Assembly (NCBI GenBank): GCA_001414485.1
Contig: LLEY01000010.1
Location: 124,001-188,000, forward strand
Direction of reading: 5' to 3'
From: Calycina herbarum
Taxonomy: Eukaryota; Ascomycota; Leotiomycetes; Helotiales; Pezizellaceae
DNA: 64,000 nucleotides
Shown: in pieces, positions 53,901-64,000 of the stretch
How positions within the stretch are numbered: the stretch's first letter is position 1
Layout: the number at the start of each line of letters is the position of its first letter
Notes under the pieces: generated by a model
What the model saw: the letters and a program-made list of their open reading frames with translations, nothing else
Told to the model about the DNA's origin: nothing
The model's database searches: none
Made by a program: the position numbers and the translations under genes

Positions 53901-56900
53901 ATTCTTGGGAGGTGCGAAAAATCCAAATATTGGGAAAGAATTGTCAGCGTAAACCTGTTTCTGGCGGTTAATGTTCTTCTGCGGACATACTTTATACTTC
54001 TCCAAACCTCGCTCAATGAGACGCTGGTCAACTTCCTGAAAAACGCCACCAAAGAATGGAATTCACTTTGAGAAAGCTTTGTTTAAAGGGATTTACAGCT
54101 CAGAGAGAAACCTCACTCTCAGATGAAATTCACTTACACTTAAGAATATCCTCATCGTACTGACTGGGTTTTTATAAAGCCGCCCAGGACTACCAAAATT
54201 CGATGAGAGAAGTAATAGTGGAGCATAGCACGAGTACTAAGTATGGATTGTCCACTTTGCGTTGAATTGAAGAAAGAATTTTGAAGAAAGAATTTTGAAG
54301 ATAGATTTTCTAATTTTGCTTATGAATTTACCTTATCTGGAGTAAAATTCATTTGAAAATAGAAATCTGAATTATTAACATTCAGAGGTGATTCTACTGT
54401 CGATTGTAGTTTTGCTCTCGAATTTCAATCTCTCGTTTGATATAATTTAAAGAGGTAAATATATTTAATTTCTCGAAATACTTTCCACATCTCGACAAGT
54501 TTGGGGAACGCCTCTATACTAGCAGTCTACTTCTCGAGGTCCTTCCTACTGTCCCAGGCAAGATAATGATCATGATGAGCGATCTTCTTTGTTGAAGATT
54601 TTTGGCTACTGAATTCTCCGCATATTTTATCTATGATAGAAAACATCAGAGTCAAGCAGCTAACTTCACCTTTAAGTGAATAAATTCACCTTTTCTGATT
54701 TTCAGTTCCAACCTTCCAACCCCTAACACGTTCTATAAAGGACCTCCTCAGAGGTGTCGGAAGATCGAACACCAGAAGCAAAATCCGATGTGTTTTTAAC
54801 GGTGTTGGCAAGTCTTACATCAAAAGCTACACGAAAGAATTACTTTAGCCTAATAGCGGACAGTCTCAAAATCTTCAACAGAACTAGAGAGCCAACTTCA
54901 AATTTCCGAAATTAGAAAATCTAAATTATCAAAGTTTAGATTAAAACAGACTCTCGGAAAGAACTCTACTATCGAATTCTCTTTCCTCGTTTCCTTGAGG
55001 TATGAACTGTAACCCCCCACAGCGTTTCTATTATTGGTCTGTAATTTCTACCTCTCTTGTTTCCCTAACCAGCTTACCAATTCCTCTAACCGCTCCCCAT
55101 TTGCTCCCACATATCAAGGCGAGCTCTCTCTACTTCCATACTCGGGGAACTATGGAACAAACGTGGTTGCTGCATGAAGTCTTATATGGAAACAGACAGT
55201 TAGCTGAGGCTCGTTCGTGAGGAAATATTGAGTGGATTATTTGCGGCCAGGTAGAATGCCATATATATTTACATCAATAAATTTTGGGGCAATTTTGATT
55301 GGAAGACATGAAGTCTTTTGATTTGAGAGTAAATCAGATAAGCTAGGCAAGATGATGGAATTATAGCTATGTATAGAGTTGTGATTTCGGTAGTAAGAGA
55401 GGGATCGGCAGTGAACTAGAAGTAAAGTACCTTCTTTCAGAGGAAATTTCAAGTGCTAAGAGCAAAGTAGGAGCAGGGGAAAGTATTTAGAATTATCCTC
55501 TAGAATCTTGAGAGGAAATAGTGAGATTACTTAATGTGTCTAGTGAATGACAAACAGACACACAGGCATAAGTTTGTGAAAGTTCTGTCCCGAGCTGAAG
55601 ACATTTAGATTTGCAGAGAGGAAGTTCATACAGAGCTGATAGTAGGTGGGGTAAAATTAAGCGAGCCAGCCTACTTCCAAAGTTGAGCTGCATTTGAATG
55701 GACTGGTGTATTATCGAAGGGGTAAATATGATGTCAGAGGCTATAATGTATAGTTAAGGTAAACTATTCACTCATGTTTTATGATGCGATGTCGATTCCC
55801 GGGGGCAAAACTGATTTGAGCTTGGAGCTTCCTTCAGTAAGTATGTTGTAAGATTGAAATCCAGGGTGTTACTTGGTGTTGGGAGAGTGAAGTAAATGAT
55901 TATTATTGATGTCGTCTCCTGAATACCTAGGGTCCGGAGATCGGGCAAATTATTGGTCCAATATAACGGGTTTGGGGTATAAATACTCTACTACTGCGAC
56001 TGTCTGAAAAGCTAGACAGTCGAAACCATATCCCTACTTTGACTACAGGGTTCTGTTGACGCTGTAGATTGGAATTTGAGAAAGAGAGAATAATTTTATT
56101 TCTTAGTAGGGTGTTTTACAAAATGGTAATACAGAGAAGATGGTCTTGCATTTTTTATTTTTGTAGGTGAATGTGTGATGAGTAGAATCGACGATGACTG
56201 AAATTTCGACGGTAAGAGGTAGATTTGTACAAAGTCGAGATTTAGGGGATAATTATTCAGATGAGAGTTGAGTAAGAGTAGAGAGGAGAAAATAAGAGAA
56301 AGCATTGTCTAAGCTTTGGAACTTGCAAGGTTTCAATATACATGTAGAATAAGAGCAGTTTTCGTCTTCTACTGCCGGCCCGCAGTTAGCAGGATGGGAA
56401 TTTGAAGGAAGGAACAGCCGTGGTCTATCAGGGAGTTTATAGGTATAAAGGGGGCCCAACGGAAGTTGGGGGGGAGGGAGAGGGTTGTAGGTTGACAACA
56501 TAACTCTTAACCGAGAAACTTTTCGTCCGGAAGGTGAATAACAGCGCCAAGCTAGAAAGTTACTTGAATGCGTGAGTATAAAGTCCCCGCAACTGATGCT
56601 ACTGGTTGAACAACTAGAAGCTATACCTATACTTCGACTATGATTGATCTGTTGACACCTTGGTGTGTGGATTTGAGAAGGGAGGGATTGAGCTTTGTCC
56701 AGTATGAGTTTTCAGGAAAGTCAAGATATGAGCTTTGCGGCTTTGTAGGAAAAATGCTAGTATATGTTGATTTGTGTTTCGACAGTAAAAGAGATTCCGT
56801 CAGCAAGTTGAAGTGTGAGAGGTGTTTGTTCAGGAAAAATTCAAGGAGAAAGATAGAAGTTAGGTAAATATTAGAAAAAAAGATGAATATATGTTTATTA

Positions 56901-58066
56901 TTAGTAAAGTCTTTCAAGATCTAGAGAAATCCGAATTATTAAAATTCAGGCTACACTTCATTGTTGAAAATAATCTTCCTACCGAATTAAATTCTCTCGT
57001 TTCGAGGAATTTCGATAAAGAGTTCAAATCTGCCTGAATATACGCTTGTAGTAGTAGTGCACTTTCCTAAGTCTAGATACTCGAGTTACGAAATAGCAGA
57101 TACTATAGGACCATTTTTCACGGTTGCCTTTGTCTGACTTCTGTTCTACTCTCTAACACGGCATATATATCCCCGAGTGGACACGTAAAGTGGCGTCATA
57201 GTGTATCCAACTGGGGTACACATGCCAAGTCTAGATAGGATAAGAAACTTCTCAACTCAAAGGAAAACTTCAGTATCAAGAGGATACACTTGTACTCAGA
57301 ATCTCCTGCTAGCAGTTGACCTGGTGGAGATAAGAGTTGGAGAATAGCAACTACACTTGAGGTGGAAATAGAGGCGAAGAAGAAACTGTTCCGCAACAAG
57401 GTTTGTGAAGTATGCTATTTGTTTTAACGCTTTTATGAGATGTTTTCCAGCCTGCTTTCGATTCTCGCTCCTCGCTCCAGTGGTCAGAACTTAGTACGGA
57501 GCTAGAATACGGTTCAGATCTAGCAATGAGAGAATTAATAACAAACCACTGTCGAAATTATATTAAATATCGAATAACATCCCCCTATCTCCTAGAAATT
57601 AAAGCTACAACCTCTTAGGTCGCCTTTAGTATATGACTTCGCGATTCCTACCTCTCTAGCTCCCGGATTAACTTGAATTGACTATTTTTTAGTTACCGTG
57701 TCTCATCAGAAAATTGACTCGAGAGCAGAATTGTTAGACCCAGACTTGAGCGTATTACACATACTTTTTCCGAGTAAAAAGTGAGACTTTAGGCAAGATC
57801 ACGTTCAATGATGATATCTATAGGCTGGATATATATAAGAAATTATGTATGAAGCGATTTCTTAAAAGTATGAAATATTCATCGTCTGGGTATTCTTTGT
57901 GAGAGTTTCTATAATACAAATGCTTTCGCTTTTTTCTCCCAACCACACCACGCAACGCCCACTAAACAATTTACAGCCCGGAAAAACCAAGCAATATCTT
58001 GTAGCCTAGAGTATCTAGCAAGGTAATTTCATGATACATAAAACGCCTTCTCGAGTTTGACTATTC
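50915..58066. other. 7-kb AT-rich, largely gene-free block
   Basis: After the MKT1 3' UTR, 51.2-52.0 kb holds short imperfect repeats (CTTCCCTTTGACCTC-like phrases near 51350, 51820 and 51930) and only overlapping short frames. CTTT microsatellite sequence is near 52060. From 52.4 to 57.9 kb the DNA is AT-rich with no frame above about 95 codons that looks coding. A recurring phrase (TCTGAATTATTAACATTCAG-like, then ATTCTCTCGTTTC) appears near 54365-54440, 54915-54990 and 56925-57005, suggesting fragments of one decayed repeat family. A truncated gene copy sits at 57320-57409. The last 150 bp are the PUS4 3' UTR. Confidence 0.5.
57320..57409 (+). pseudogene. Truncated copy of the 35-kb gene (end of exon 1)
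   Basis: Thirty codons here (ATTLEVEIEAKKKLFRNKVC in the middle) match the end of exon 1 of the gene at 34910-35847 (ATTIEEVREAKKKLFRNKVF). A TGA stop lies directly before the matching part, and a splice-donor-like GTATG follows at the same place as in the gene. No other part of the gene is recognisable nearby. It is a duplicated and decayed fragment. Confidence 0.7.
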
Positions 58067-59649
58067 TCAAGAACTTTTAGGCGCTGCATCTGCAGCTACG
58101 TCTGGCATAGCCTCCTCGGCGGGTACCTTTGGTCCTTCCACTCTCTCCTCCTTGGGAGCTTGTTCGACTTTTGCTTCTTCGGCTGCATTTTTTGTTGATT
58201 CTTCGGCTTTTACTGGTTCTGCAGCCTCTGGCTTTGGATCTTCAACCTTCGTTGGCTCTTCGACATCTGCCTTGGCTGCACTTTCCGAGCTTTGTGTCTT
58301 CTCTGGGGCATTACTTCTCGCAGGTGCAGCCTTCTTAGCCCACCACTCATCAGTCATTCTGTTGACCTGAGGACCCCAAACTTCCTCTCCACGCTTCAAA
58401 TCCGAGTACTCAAGAACATTGCCTGCTTCGAAAGAGAAGTCGCCTTGACGAGAACGGATCAATTCGGCCATCAGACCTGCAGATCCGACCGCGGTACCGA
58501 GGTCGTGGCAGAAGGAACGAACGTAGAATCCTGAAGTGACGGTCATGCGAATTCGAGCGGCTGGTGGACCTTTAGAGGTTGGTGATGGGGGTGTTGGAGT
58601 AATGGTAGTGGTAGCTGGCGTAGCGTCGGTCTTGATTTCGACTGAAGAAGTAGGGACTGATTCTGGTTCGGCATCTGACAAGCCTCCAGACATGACAGCC
58701 TTGGTGTACTCCGGGGAATCAGTTTTGACGTACTTGGCCGGTTTCTCTTGAACCAATTCATCTTGATCTTCGCTCAGCTTCCTCTTCCGACTCTCAAATT
58801 CCTTTTGCGCCGCTGCCTCCTTCTCCGCCATCGATCCCGACTCTGCATCCGCAACGTCTTCAAATCCAGCCTGTGCCCAAACTTGTTTCGCAACATTAAT
58901 CTCAGCTTCACTTCCCTCCTCCGTCGGCGCCTTATGTTCATGCGTCCCACCCTCCATCCACTCCAAGAGCTCCAACTCCACAACCTCCACCGGCCTCCTC
59001 TCAATTTCTCTAGGAATTGGCTTTCCCTCCCGCGCATACTCGTATAAAGGCTTCCCATCCATCTTCAACGCACTAAAAATAGGCGGTAACTGCAGAAACG
59101 TACCCTTAAAAGCCTCCATCTTCTCCTCTACCAACTCTCTTGTAATATGTTCATACGGCGCTTTCCGCAGAACCTTCCCCACCCGATCATATGTATCCGT
59201 GCTCGCCCCAAATAGTAATATCGTTTCATAAGTCTTCGTGCATTTTAGAAAGTCTTGTAGTGACTTCGTGCCAATTCCTATGCCCGCGATCAGAACCCCC
59301 GTCGCGAGAGGATCGAGGGTCCCGCCATGGCCAATCTTCACCTTTGGGTCTTGGTTCTTTCTTTTTTTTCGCTGGTTGGGGTTGTCGCGGGCGAGGTTGT
59401 GTTTGACTTGTGCGAGGTAGGGGGCGAAGAGTTGGGAGTTGTGAAAGACGTTTTGACAGTCGCGGAGGACTTGGGCGGAGGAGATGCCGGTGGGTTTATT
59501 AATGGCTATTTGCGGTCGCTGTTAGCAATTGAGGTTGTCGCAAAGCTCAGGGGGAACTTACCAAATACGCCTTCGACGACTTTGCCTTTATTCATGCTGC
59601 GCCAGATTGTTCGCGAGGCTCCGACAACGGGTTTGGCTATGGATGACAT
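58067..59649 (-). CDS. pus4: tRNA pseudouridine-55 synthase (Pus4/TruB family)
   Basis: Converts U55 of the tRNA T-loop to pseudouridine; yeast Pus4 serves both cytosolic and mitochondrial tRNAs. Exons 59562-59649 and 58067-59505 (56-nt intron) give 508 residues. The start MSSIAKPVVGASRTIWRSM is basic and could act as a mitochondrial presequence; a second ATG 18 codons on (MNKGKVVEGVF) could give a cytosolic form. INKPTGISSAQVL is TruB motif I, and KIGHGGTLDPLATGVL carries the catalytic aspartate (Asp94). YARAREG-like (YEYAREGKPIPREIERRPVE) and GFYVRSFCHDLG are further TruB motifs, the second lying after a long acidic insert of about 110 residues. The last 90 residues are Glu/Ala/Lys-rich, low complexity, beyond the catalytic core. 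Confidence 0.94.
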
Positions 59650-61755
59650 TCAGTTGGAAATGTTTTTCTCTGCGGGATGGCCTGCATAAGTGGTGGGATT
59701 TGCTTAGTGGGTTCCCGGCGGCTGCAGCTTCATATTTTTGGTGTCATTCTGCCGGGCGGTGTGTTCGGGCACTTACAGATTTTGATTCACCTTGAGGGAA
59801 CCTTATTTTGACCTCAACCCAAACTTGAGGTTCAATCTCTGAGAATTTGTAGAATTTCGAAAACGGAGGTACGATTGTGGATAGTCGTCAAGCTGAGGGT
59901 GAAACTGACTGTTAAGTTATTGTTAAGCTCACTTTTGTTGGTTAGATGGTCAGAAAGTGAGGGCTTTTGCAATAATAATAATCTTGAACTCCAAGTAGGA
60001 AAAGAATACCAAGTACTCCGGTTCTCCTAATTACTGTGAGTAGTCGGGTTTGAAGAATTCTTGAGAGTGAAAGTGAAAGTGTAGCTAAGCTGTACTACTT
60101 GTAGTTAGGGCCACTGCAAGGTGAACTTTTCACTCGACTATCTGTCAAAAAAGGCAGGATAGGACTATGAAGCAAACGTTCGCTTGAGCAGCTTTCACTA
60201 TTAGGAATATTTCTAGCTTGTTGACACATCTTAATTAGCTCTTAATATATTCTAATCTAACTAATTTCATATAAACAACTTATATAATCTCTTAGAAATC
60301 TAATTTTCGTAAAATTAGATAAGGTTATATAGATATAAAAAGTCACAAGTTTACATCTTTAGAACTAGTATACTTTATTTACTAATTATAGAATTAACTA
60401 ATTACGTTACTACTCTATAGTATTAAGAAGTAAGTCTAGTAAACTAAGGTATTAAATTATATTATTTAAGACTCTTAAAACAATAAAATCAATGAATCAA
60501 AGTATCAAATAACTTAAAAGTATAGAATATTAGATACTTATCCAAGTAAACATTTAATCAACCAGAAATATCCCTAACTAAATAGAATACTAAAATCATT
60601 TCATTTCAAGACGCTAATTCTAGCGAATTTATAGTATATCTAGACAGAATTAGTTAATTATATAATTAGTAAATAAAATCTACTAAAACTCTATGATAAT
60701 ACGCTATACGCTGAACGTCTACTCTTCTAAGACTATATATATAAACCGAGAATTGAAGATAACATCTACCGACGATCTAGCTACTAGTCATGATTCACGA
60801 CCACGAGGAAATAAGAACGAGGAAAAATACAAGTACTCGAAACAAAAACAAACAAACCCACCTCAAAGATGCTCTATCAAAGAGGGGGGGGGGGTGTCAG
60901 AACTCGTGAGAGCTATCTCTGAAACTGTCTCTGGGCCAATCGCCAAAACCCCACCAAAAAAAATCAACGAGTTCTAACTTGAGTTCCTCAACACCACACA
61001 CAACTTGATATTAGAATCCTTAAACAAATAATATCTTTTATTATACTCTATACTCTGGGGTTTGCCTAGTTGTTTTTTATTTAATTCAATATTGTTCTTT
61101 GTAGCGTTCTTAGTATATAATTTGGTGGGAAATCGCTGGCTGGCCCACGAGTTTTGACACCCCCCTGGTGCTCTCTAGTCAAAAGAACTCATTGCACCCC
61201 CCGCCACCCCAGTGACATGAAAACTCCTCCAACCGCAACTCCCTTCCACCCCCCCCAAAACCCCCCATTTTGCAATTGAAAGAAAACCCACTCTCCAAAT
61301 ACGCCAAACGACTCATCAAACAACATCAAACAAACATTAAACCCCAAAAAAACCCAAAAGACCCCCCAAATTCTTGAAACAATTTTCATTCCTCATCTGC
61401 CCATGTACAAGAAACCCCAAAGGGAGTTCAAAACGCTTGTTTACTCCTCCCCTCTCCCAATTGAGATGACCCGCAACCATGATATGATGCATGTAAACTG
61501 AGAAAACCAATGACAACATTCAACCATGACCCATGCAGCCGCCAACCGTCCGTCCTTCATGAACATGAGGAAATGAAAAAAACGAGAAGAAGATACAGAA
61601 CTCCAAGCAAGACAAAAGCCAAGAAACCACCTGAACCTGGAAGGATGCTCCAACGGAAGAACACCAGCGTCATTTGCCAACCAACGACATGAAAACTTTG
61701 CCACCCACAGCTCACCACAACGCCAACCTTTCTCAACCCTCCGCACCTACCTCCC
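59650..61755. other. Intergenic, AT-rich, with a short TIR element
   Basis: The first 150 bp are the PUS4 promoter. 60.2-60.8 kb is extremely AT-rich and gene-free. A 277-bp inverted-repeat element occupies 60889-61165 and is listed separately. 61.17-61.75 kb shows C-rich runs on the plus strand and overlapping short frames, probably 3' UTR of the right-hand gene. Confidence 0.5.
60889..61165. mobile_element. Short TIR element (possible MITE)
   Basis: The 20-bp arm GGGGGGTGTCARAACTCGTG occurs at 60889-60908 and in inverse at 61146-61165 with one mismatch. The interval is 277 bp, AT-rich and non-coding. The G run at the left arm is longer (11 G). Flanks show only an imperfect GCTCT...TCAAA similarity rather than a clean target duplication, so the exact ends and superfamily remain open. 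Confidence 0.6.
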
Positions 61756-63958
61756 TCAAACACCCCTCCTAACAATCCCCAGCGGCATCTTAACCCCCCG
61801 ACTATCAACATCAAGCACCCTAATCCCTCTCCCTCCCCCATTCCTCTCTTTCTCCCTAGCCTCCTCCACCTCCTTAACCCTCAACTTCTCCATCAAAAAC
61901 CCCACACTCCGCCCATTCAACTTCCCCTCCATCTTCGCCAACCTAAGCACCGGATCCTCGCGCTGATGTTCCTCAAAATGCTCCCGCATCCGTTCCTGCC
62001 CCTCCCTACTCTCAACCTCATGCTCCAGAAAGTGGCATTGCGGCGCTAGACACCTCATGCTTCCCCCGGGTCCACGTGTCATATTCAGAGATTGTGGTCT
62101 AATAGGATTCACAGGCGTAGGGGAGGCGGAATCTTCATCTTCTGAAGGCGGTGATTCGGGAGATGGGGAGGAGGGAGGAGAGGTGGGGGGTGCGGAGGCC
62201 ATTTCTATGTCGCCCTCGCTCTCCTCACTCTCACGCGAGTTCTCGGTACGTCCTCTTTTACTATTTGGTGGGAGGATAGCGGGGTGGTCCTCAGCCGGTC
62301 TCTTGACACTGACACTCTTGGGTTTCATGCGTGCCGTCTTGCCGGAATGTTGGGGTAGAGTCGGAAGTGCCTTTTGTGAATGCGGAGTCTTCGTGTAGAT
62401 TTCTACCTGGGGCGTAGATTTTACCGTTGGTTGTGGTGTAGCAACCTTGCTCGCGGTATCTGAAGCGTCCTTTCCTTGCGCAAGTTTCAATTTCGCCTTA
62501 CTAAGCGGGTAAGAATATGGGTCTGGAGACGCCTCTCGGGAGCGGGAAGTAATACTCTCTTTCCATTTTTCATGTGCGGCTTCTCGTTCTGCGCGGGTAG
62601 CTACTTCTTTGACTTCTTTCGGTTCGTTAGCGGGTCTCGAGACTGCAGTTTCTACCGGTGTTCCTTGATCATGTAGACCCGAGATATTGGCCGCACTTCC
62701 TCTCTCTCGTTTCGCAGGCTCAGAACCAGGTTTAGTTTTCCGTCTATGGATACCTTCGTATTCCGCTGCCTCCGCGAGCCACTCGTCCTCTGAAATCGCC
62801 CGAATCTGAACAGCTGTTCTGTTTCCCCTCGATTGTGGTCCACGATAAGGTCTCTTCCTCGCATCCGCCAACTCTTTATCTCGTCTTGTCGCGTTGCAAG
62901 TCTTGCCCGTTTCAACGAGGGAAGCATAGATATTCGTACCCTTCCAATCAGCAGGCAGCTGTCTAACGACAACCGTAGACCAAAGTCGAACCATAGCCTT
63001 AGCCAGCGGTGGCCACCAGAAACTCCAACTTGAATATAGAATAGTACTGATACTCGCTGCTGAGAATTTCACGTTCGATGGATCGGATCCTAGAACGAGG
63101 TCCATGATAACTTGGCAAGGATGTACTAAGGTCTCACCGTTCCTGGTTCCCATTGAGGATGTGTTATATTCGGGGTGGCCAGGTATAGAAACCTGTATAG
63201 AAAGGTCTCCTCCCATGACTTCTGGTGTTGCTGATTTCGAAGCGCTCTTTTTCCGTTTGGCAGCCACTGGGGTTGATGACGAGGATGGTGGAGATGATGA
63301 TTTTGCTTGCTTTTTGGTTGGTGAGGCTTGTCGGATTGGTAAAGGTTGGGAGGTCGAACCTTGGCCTAGAAGACCTGCTTTGTGGTTGGCCTCGAGAGTC
63401 TTGTTCTCAGCGACGACCGCTTCGTAAATATCCTTGAAAATGAGTCAGCTGATGTAAATTTGAACTGCAGATTTTACTCACCGTATACGTATTTCGTAAA
63501 AACATATACAGTTTCCTCTTCCTCATATCCGGAAGCGTAATCATATGAGCCAACATCGTCCTAGCATGCTCCTCAAAGAATTCCAATAATCTCGACTCCT
63601 GAAGTCCCCGACCATCAGATAACGCATACTGCATCACAGTCAGCACATCTCTCCAGAACCCAATAATCTCCCCATATCATATCAGCCAAGACCCACAAAC
63701 ATACCTCAAGCAAGAACTCATCAACCTTCAAAACCTTTTTTCTTTCCTTTAGCTCCTCCTCCAAATCCGCACACTGATACAACAACCTAACACTCCACTC
63801 CATCCTATTAAAAAGAGGCTCGTATCTCACGGAAGGAGACATCTTCAACCATCCGCAAAGAGTTCCGATCCAGATCTCTGGTTCGGGATTGGCGTCGATG
63901 GCGTAATATAGAATCTCAGCCTCGAACTCGAAAGGTCCATTTTTGGCTCCTTTGCAAA
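61756..63958 (-). CDS. Hypothetical nuclear-type protein, 5' end outside the window
   Basis: The 3' part of a gene that begins right of the window. Exons 63705-63958, 63482-63628 and 61756-63432 are joined across introns 63629-63704 and 63433-63481 at phase 0; exon 63705-63958 starts after an acceptor at 63959 and needs at least one more 5' exon. The first two exons encode helical sequence (GPFEFEAEILYYAIDANPEP, LLYQCADLEEELKERKKVLK, LLEFFEEHARTMLAHMITLP). The third encodes a Lys-rich stretch (AAKRKKSASKSATPE), a long disordered Ser/Pro/Lys/Glu-rich region, and near the C-terminus MRCLAPQCHFLEHEVESREG followed by REHFEEHQ, a possible C2H2-like zinc site. Basic and acidic low-complexity blocks suggest a nuclear protein. 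Family not recognised. Confidence 0.75.
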
Positions 63959-64000
63959 CTGTGGATGGAATTAGTATTCCTTCGATCTAGAAATATCGAC

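Overview
The window looks like nuclear DNA of a filamentous ascomycete (Pezizomycotina; Leotiomycetes is plausible but not proven). Genes have short GT-AG introns of about 50-60 nt, spacing is loose, and moderate-GC gene blocks alternate with AT-rich blocks that have lost their open frames. A Fot/pogo-type transposon carries C-to-T stop codons of the kind repeat-induced point mutation (RIP) leaves. Recognisable products include POT1, importin alpha, Mkt1, Pus4, cellobiose dehydrogenase and an Egh16-type secreted protein.

Layout. 1-2.6 kb is AT-rich and gene-free. 2.6-3.5 kb: a three-exon Egh16/GAS1-like secreted protein (-). 6.0-6.7 kb: RING-type protein (-). 8.5-11.3 kb: Gln-rich, tandem-repeat protein with Cys/His cluster and AT-hook (+). 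16.2-17.4 kb: Ala-rich secreted protein (+). 19.1-21.7 kb: cellobiose dehydrogenase (+). 22.6-24.8 kb: coiled-coil protein (-). 25.1-28.9 kb: a small helical protein, then a possible relative and a MYND protein, each broken by one in-frame TAG. 30.7-31.6 kb: NmrA-like NAD(P)-binding protein (+). 32.1-33.9 kb: complete but decayed Fot-type transposon with TA duplication. 34.9-35.8 kb: unrecognised gene without an obvious start. 36.7-41.4 kb: importin alpha (-) and POT1 (+), divergent. 41.8-43.0 kb: repeat island with a hAT-type MITE (8-bp duplication), a solo LTR (5-bp duplication) and a degenerate minisatellite. 43.9-45.3 kb: 2EXR-type protein (-). 46.1-47.4 kb: six-exon 2OG-Fe(II) oxygenase (-), divergent from five-exon MKT1 (48.1-50.9 kb, +). 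51-58 kb is mostly AT-rich decayed sequence with one truncated gene copy. 58.1-59.6 kb: PUS4 (-). 59.8-61.2 kb: AT-rich with a short inverted-repeat element. 61.8-64 kb: 3' part of a gene running off the right edge (-).

The genes do not form an evident pathway cluster. The functional themes are secretion towards a plant or plant debris (Egh16-like, Ala-rich protein, cellobiose dehydrogenase) and housekeeping (nuclear import, telomere capping, post-transcriptional control, tRNA modification). I see no secondary-metabolite cluster, CRISPR array, rRNA or convincing tRNA. Exon boundaries were derived by hand from splice consensus and reading phase; all stated multi-exon models close in frame.
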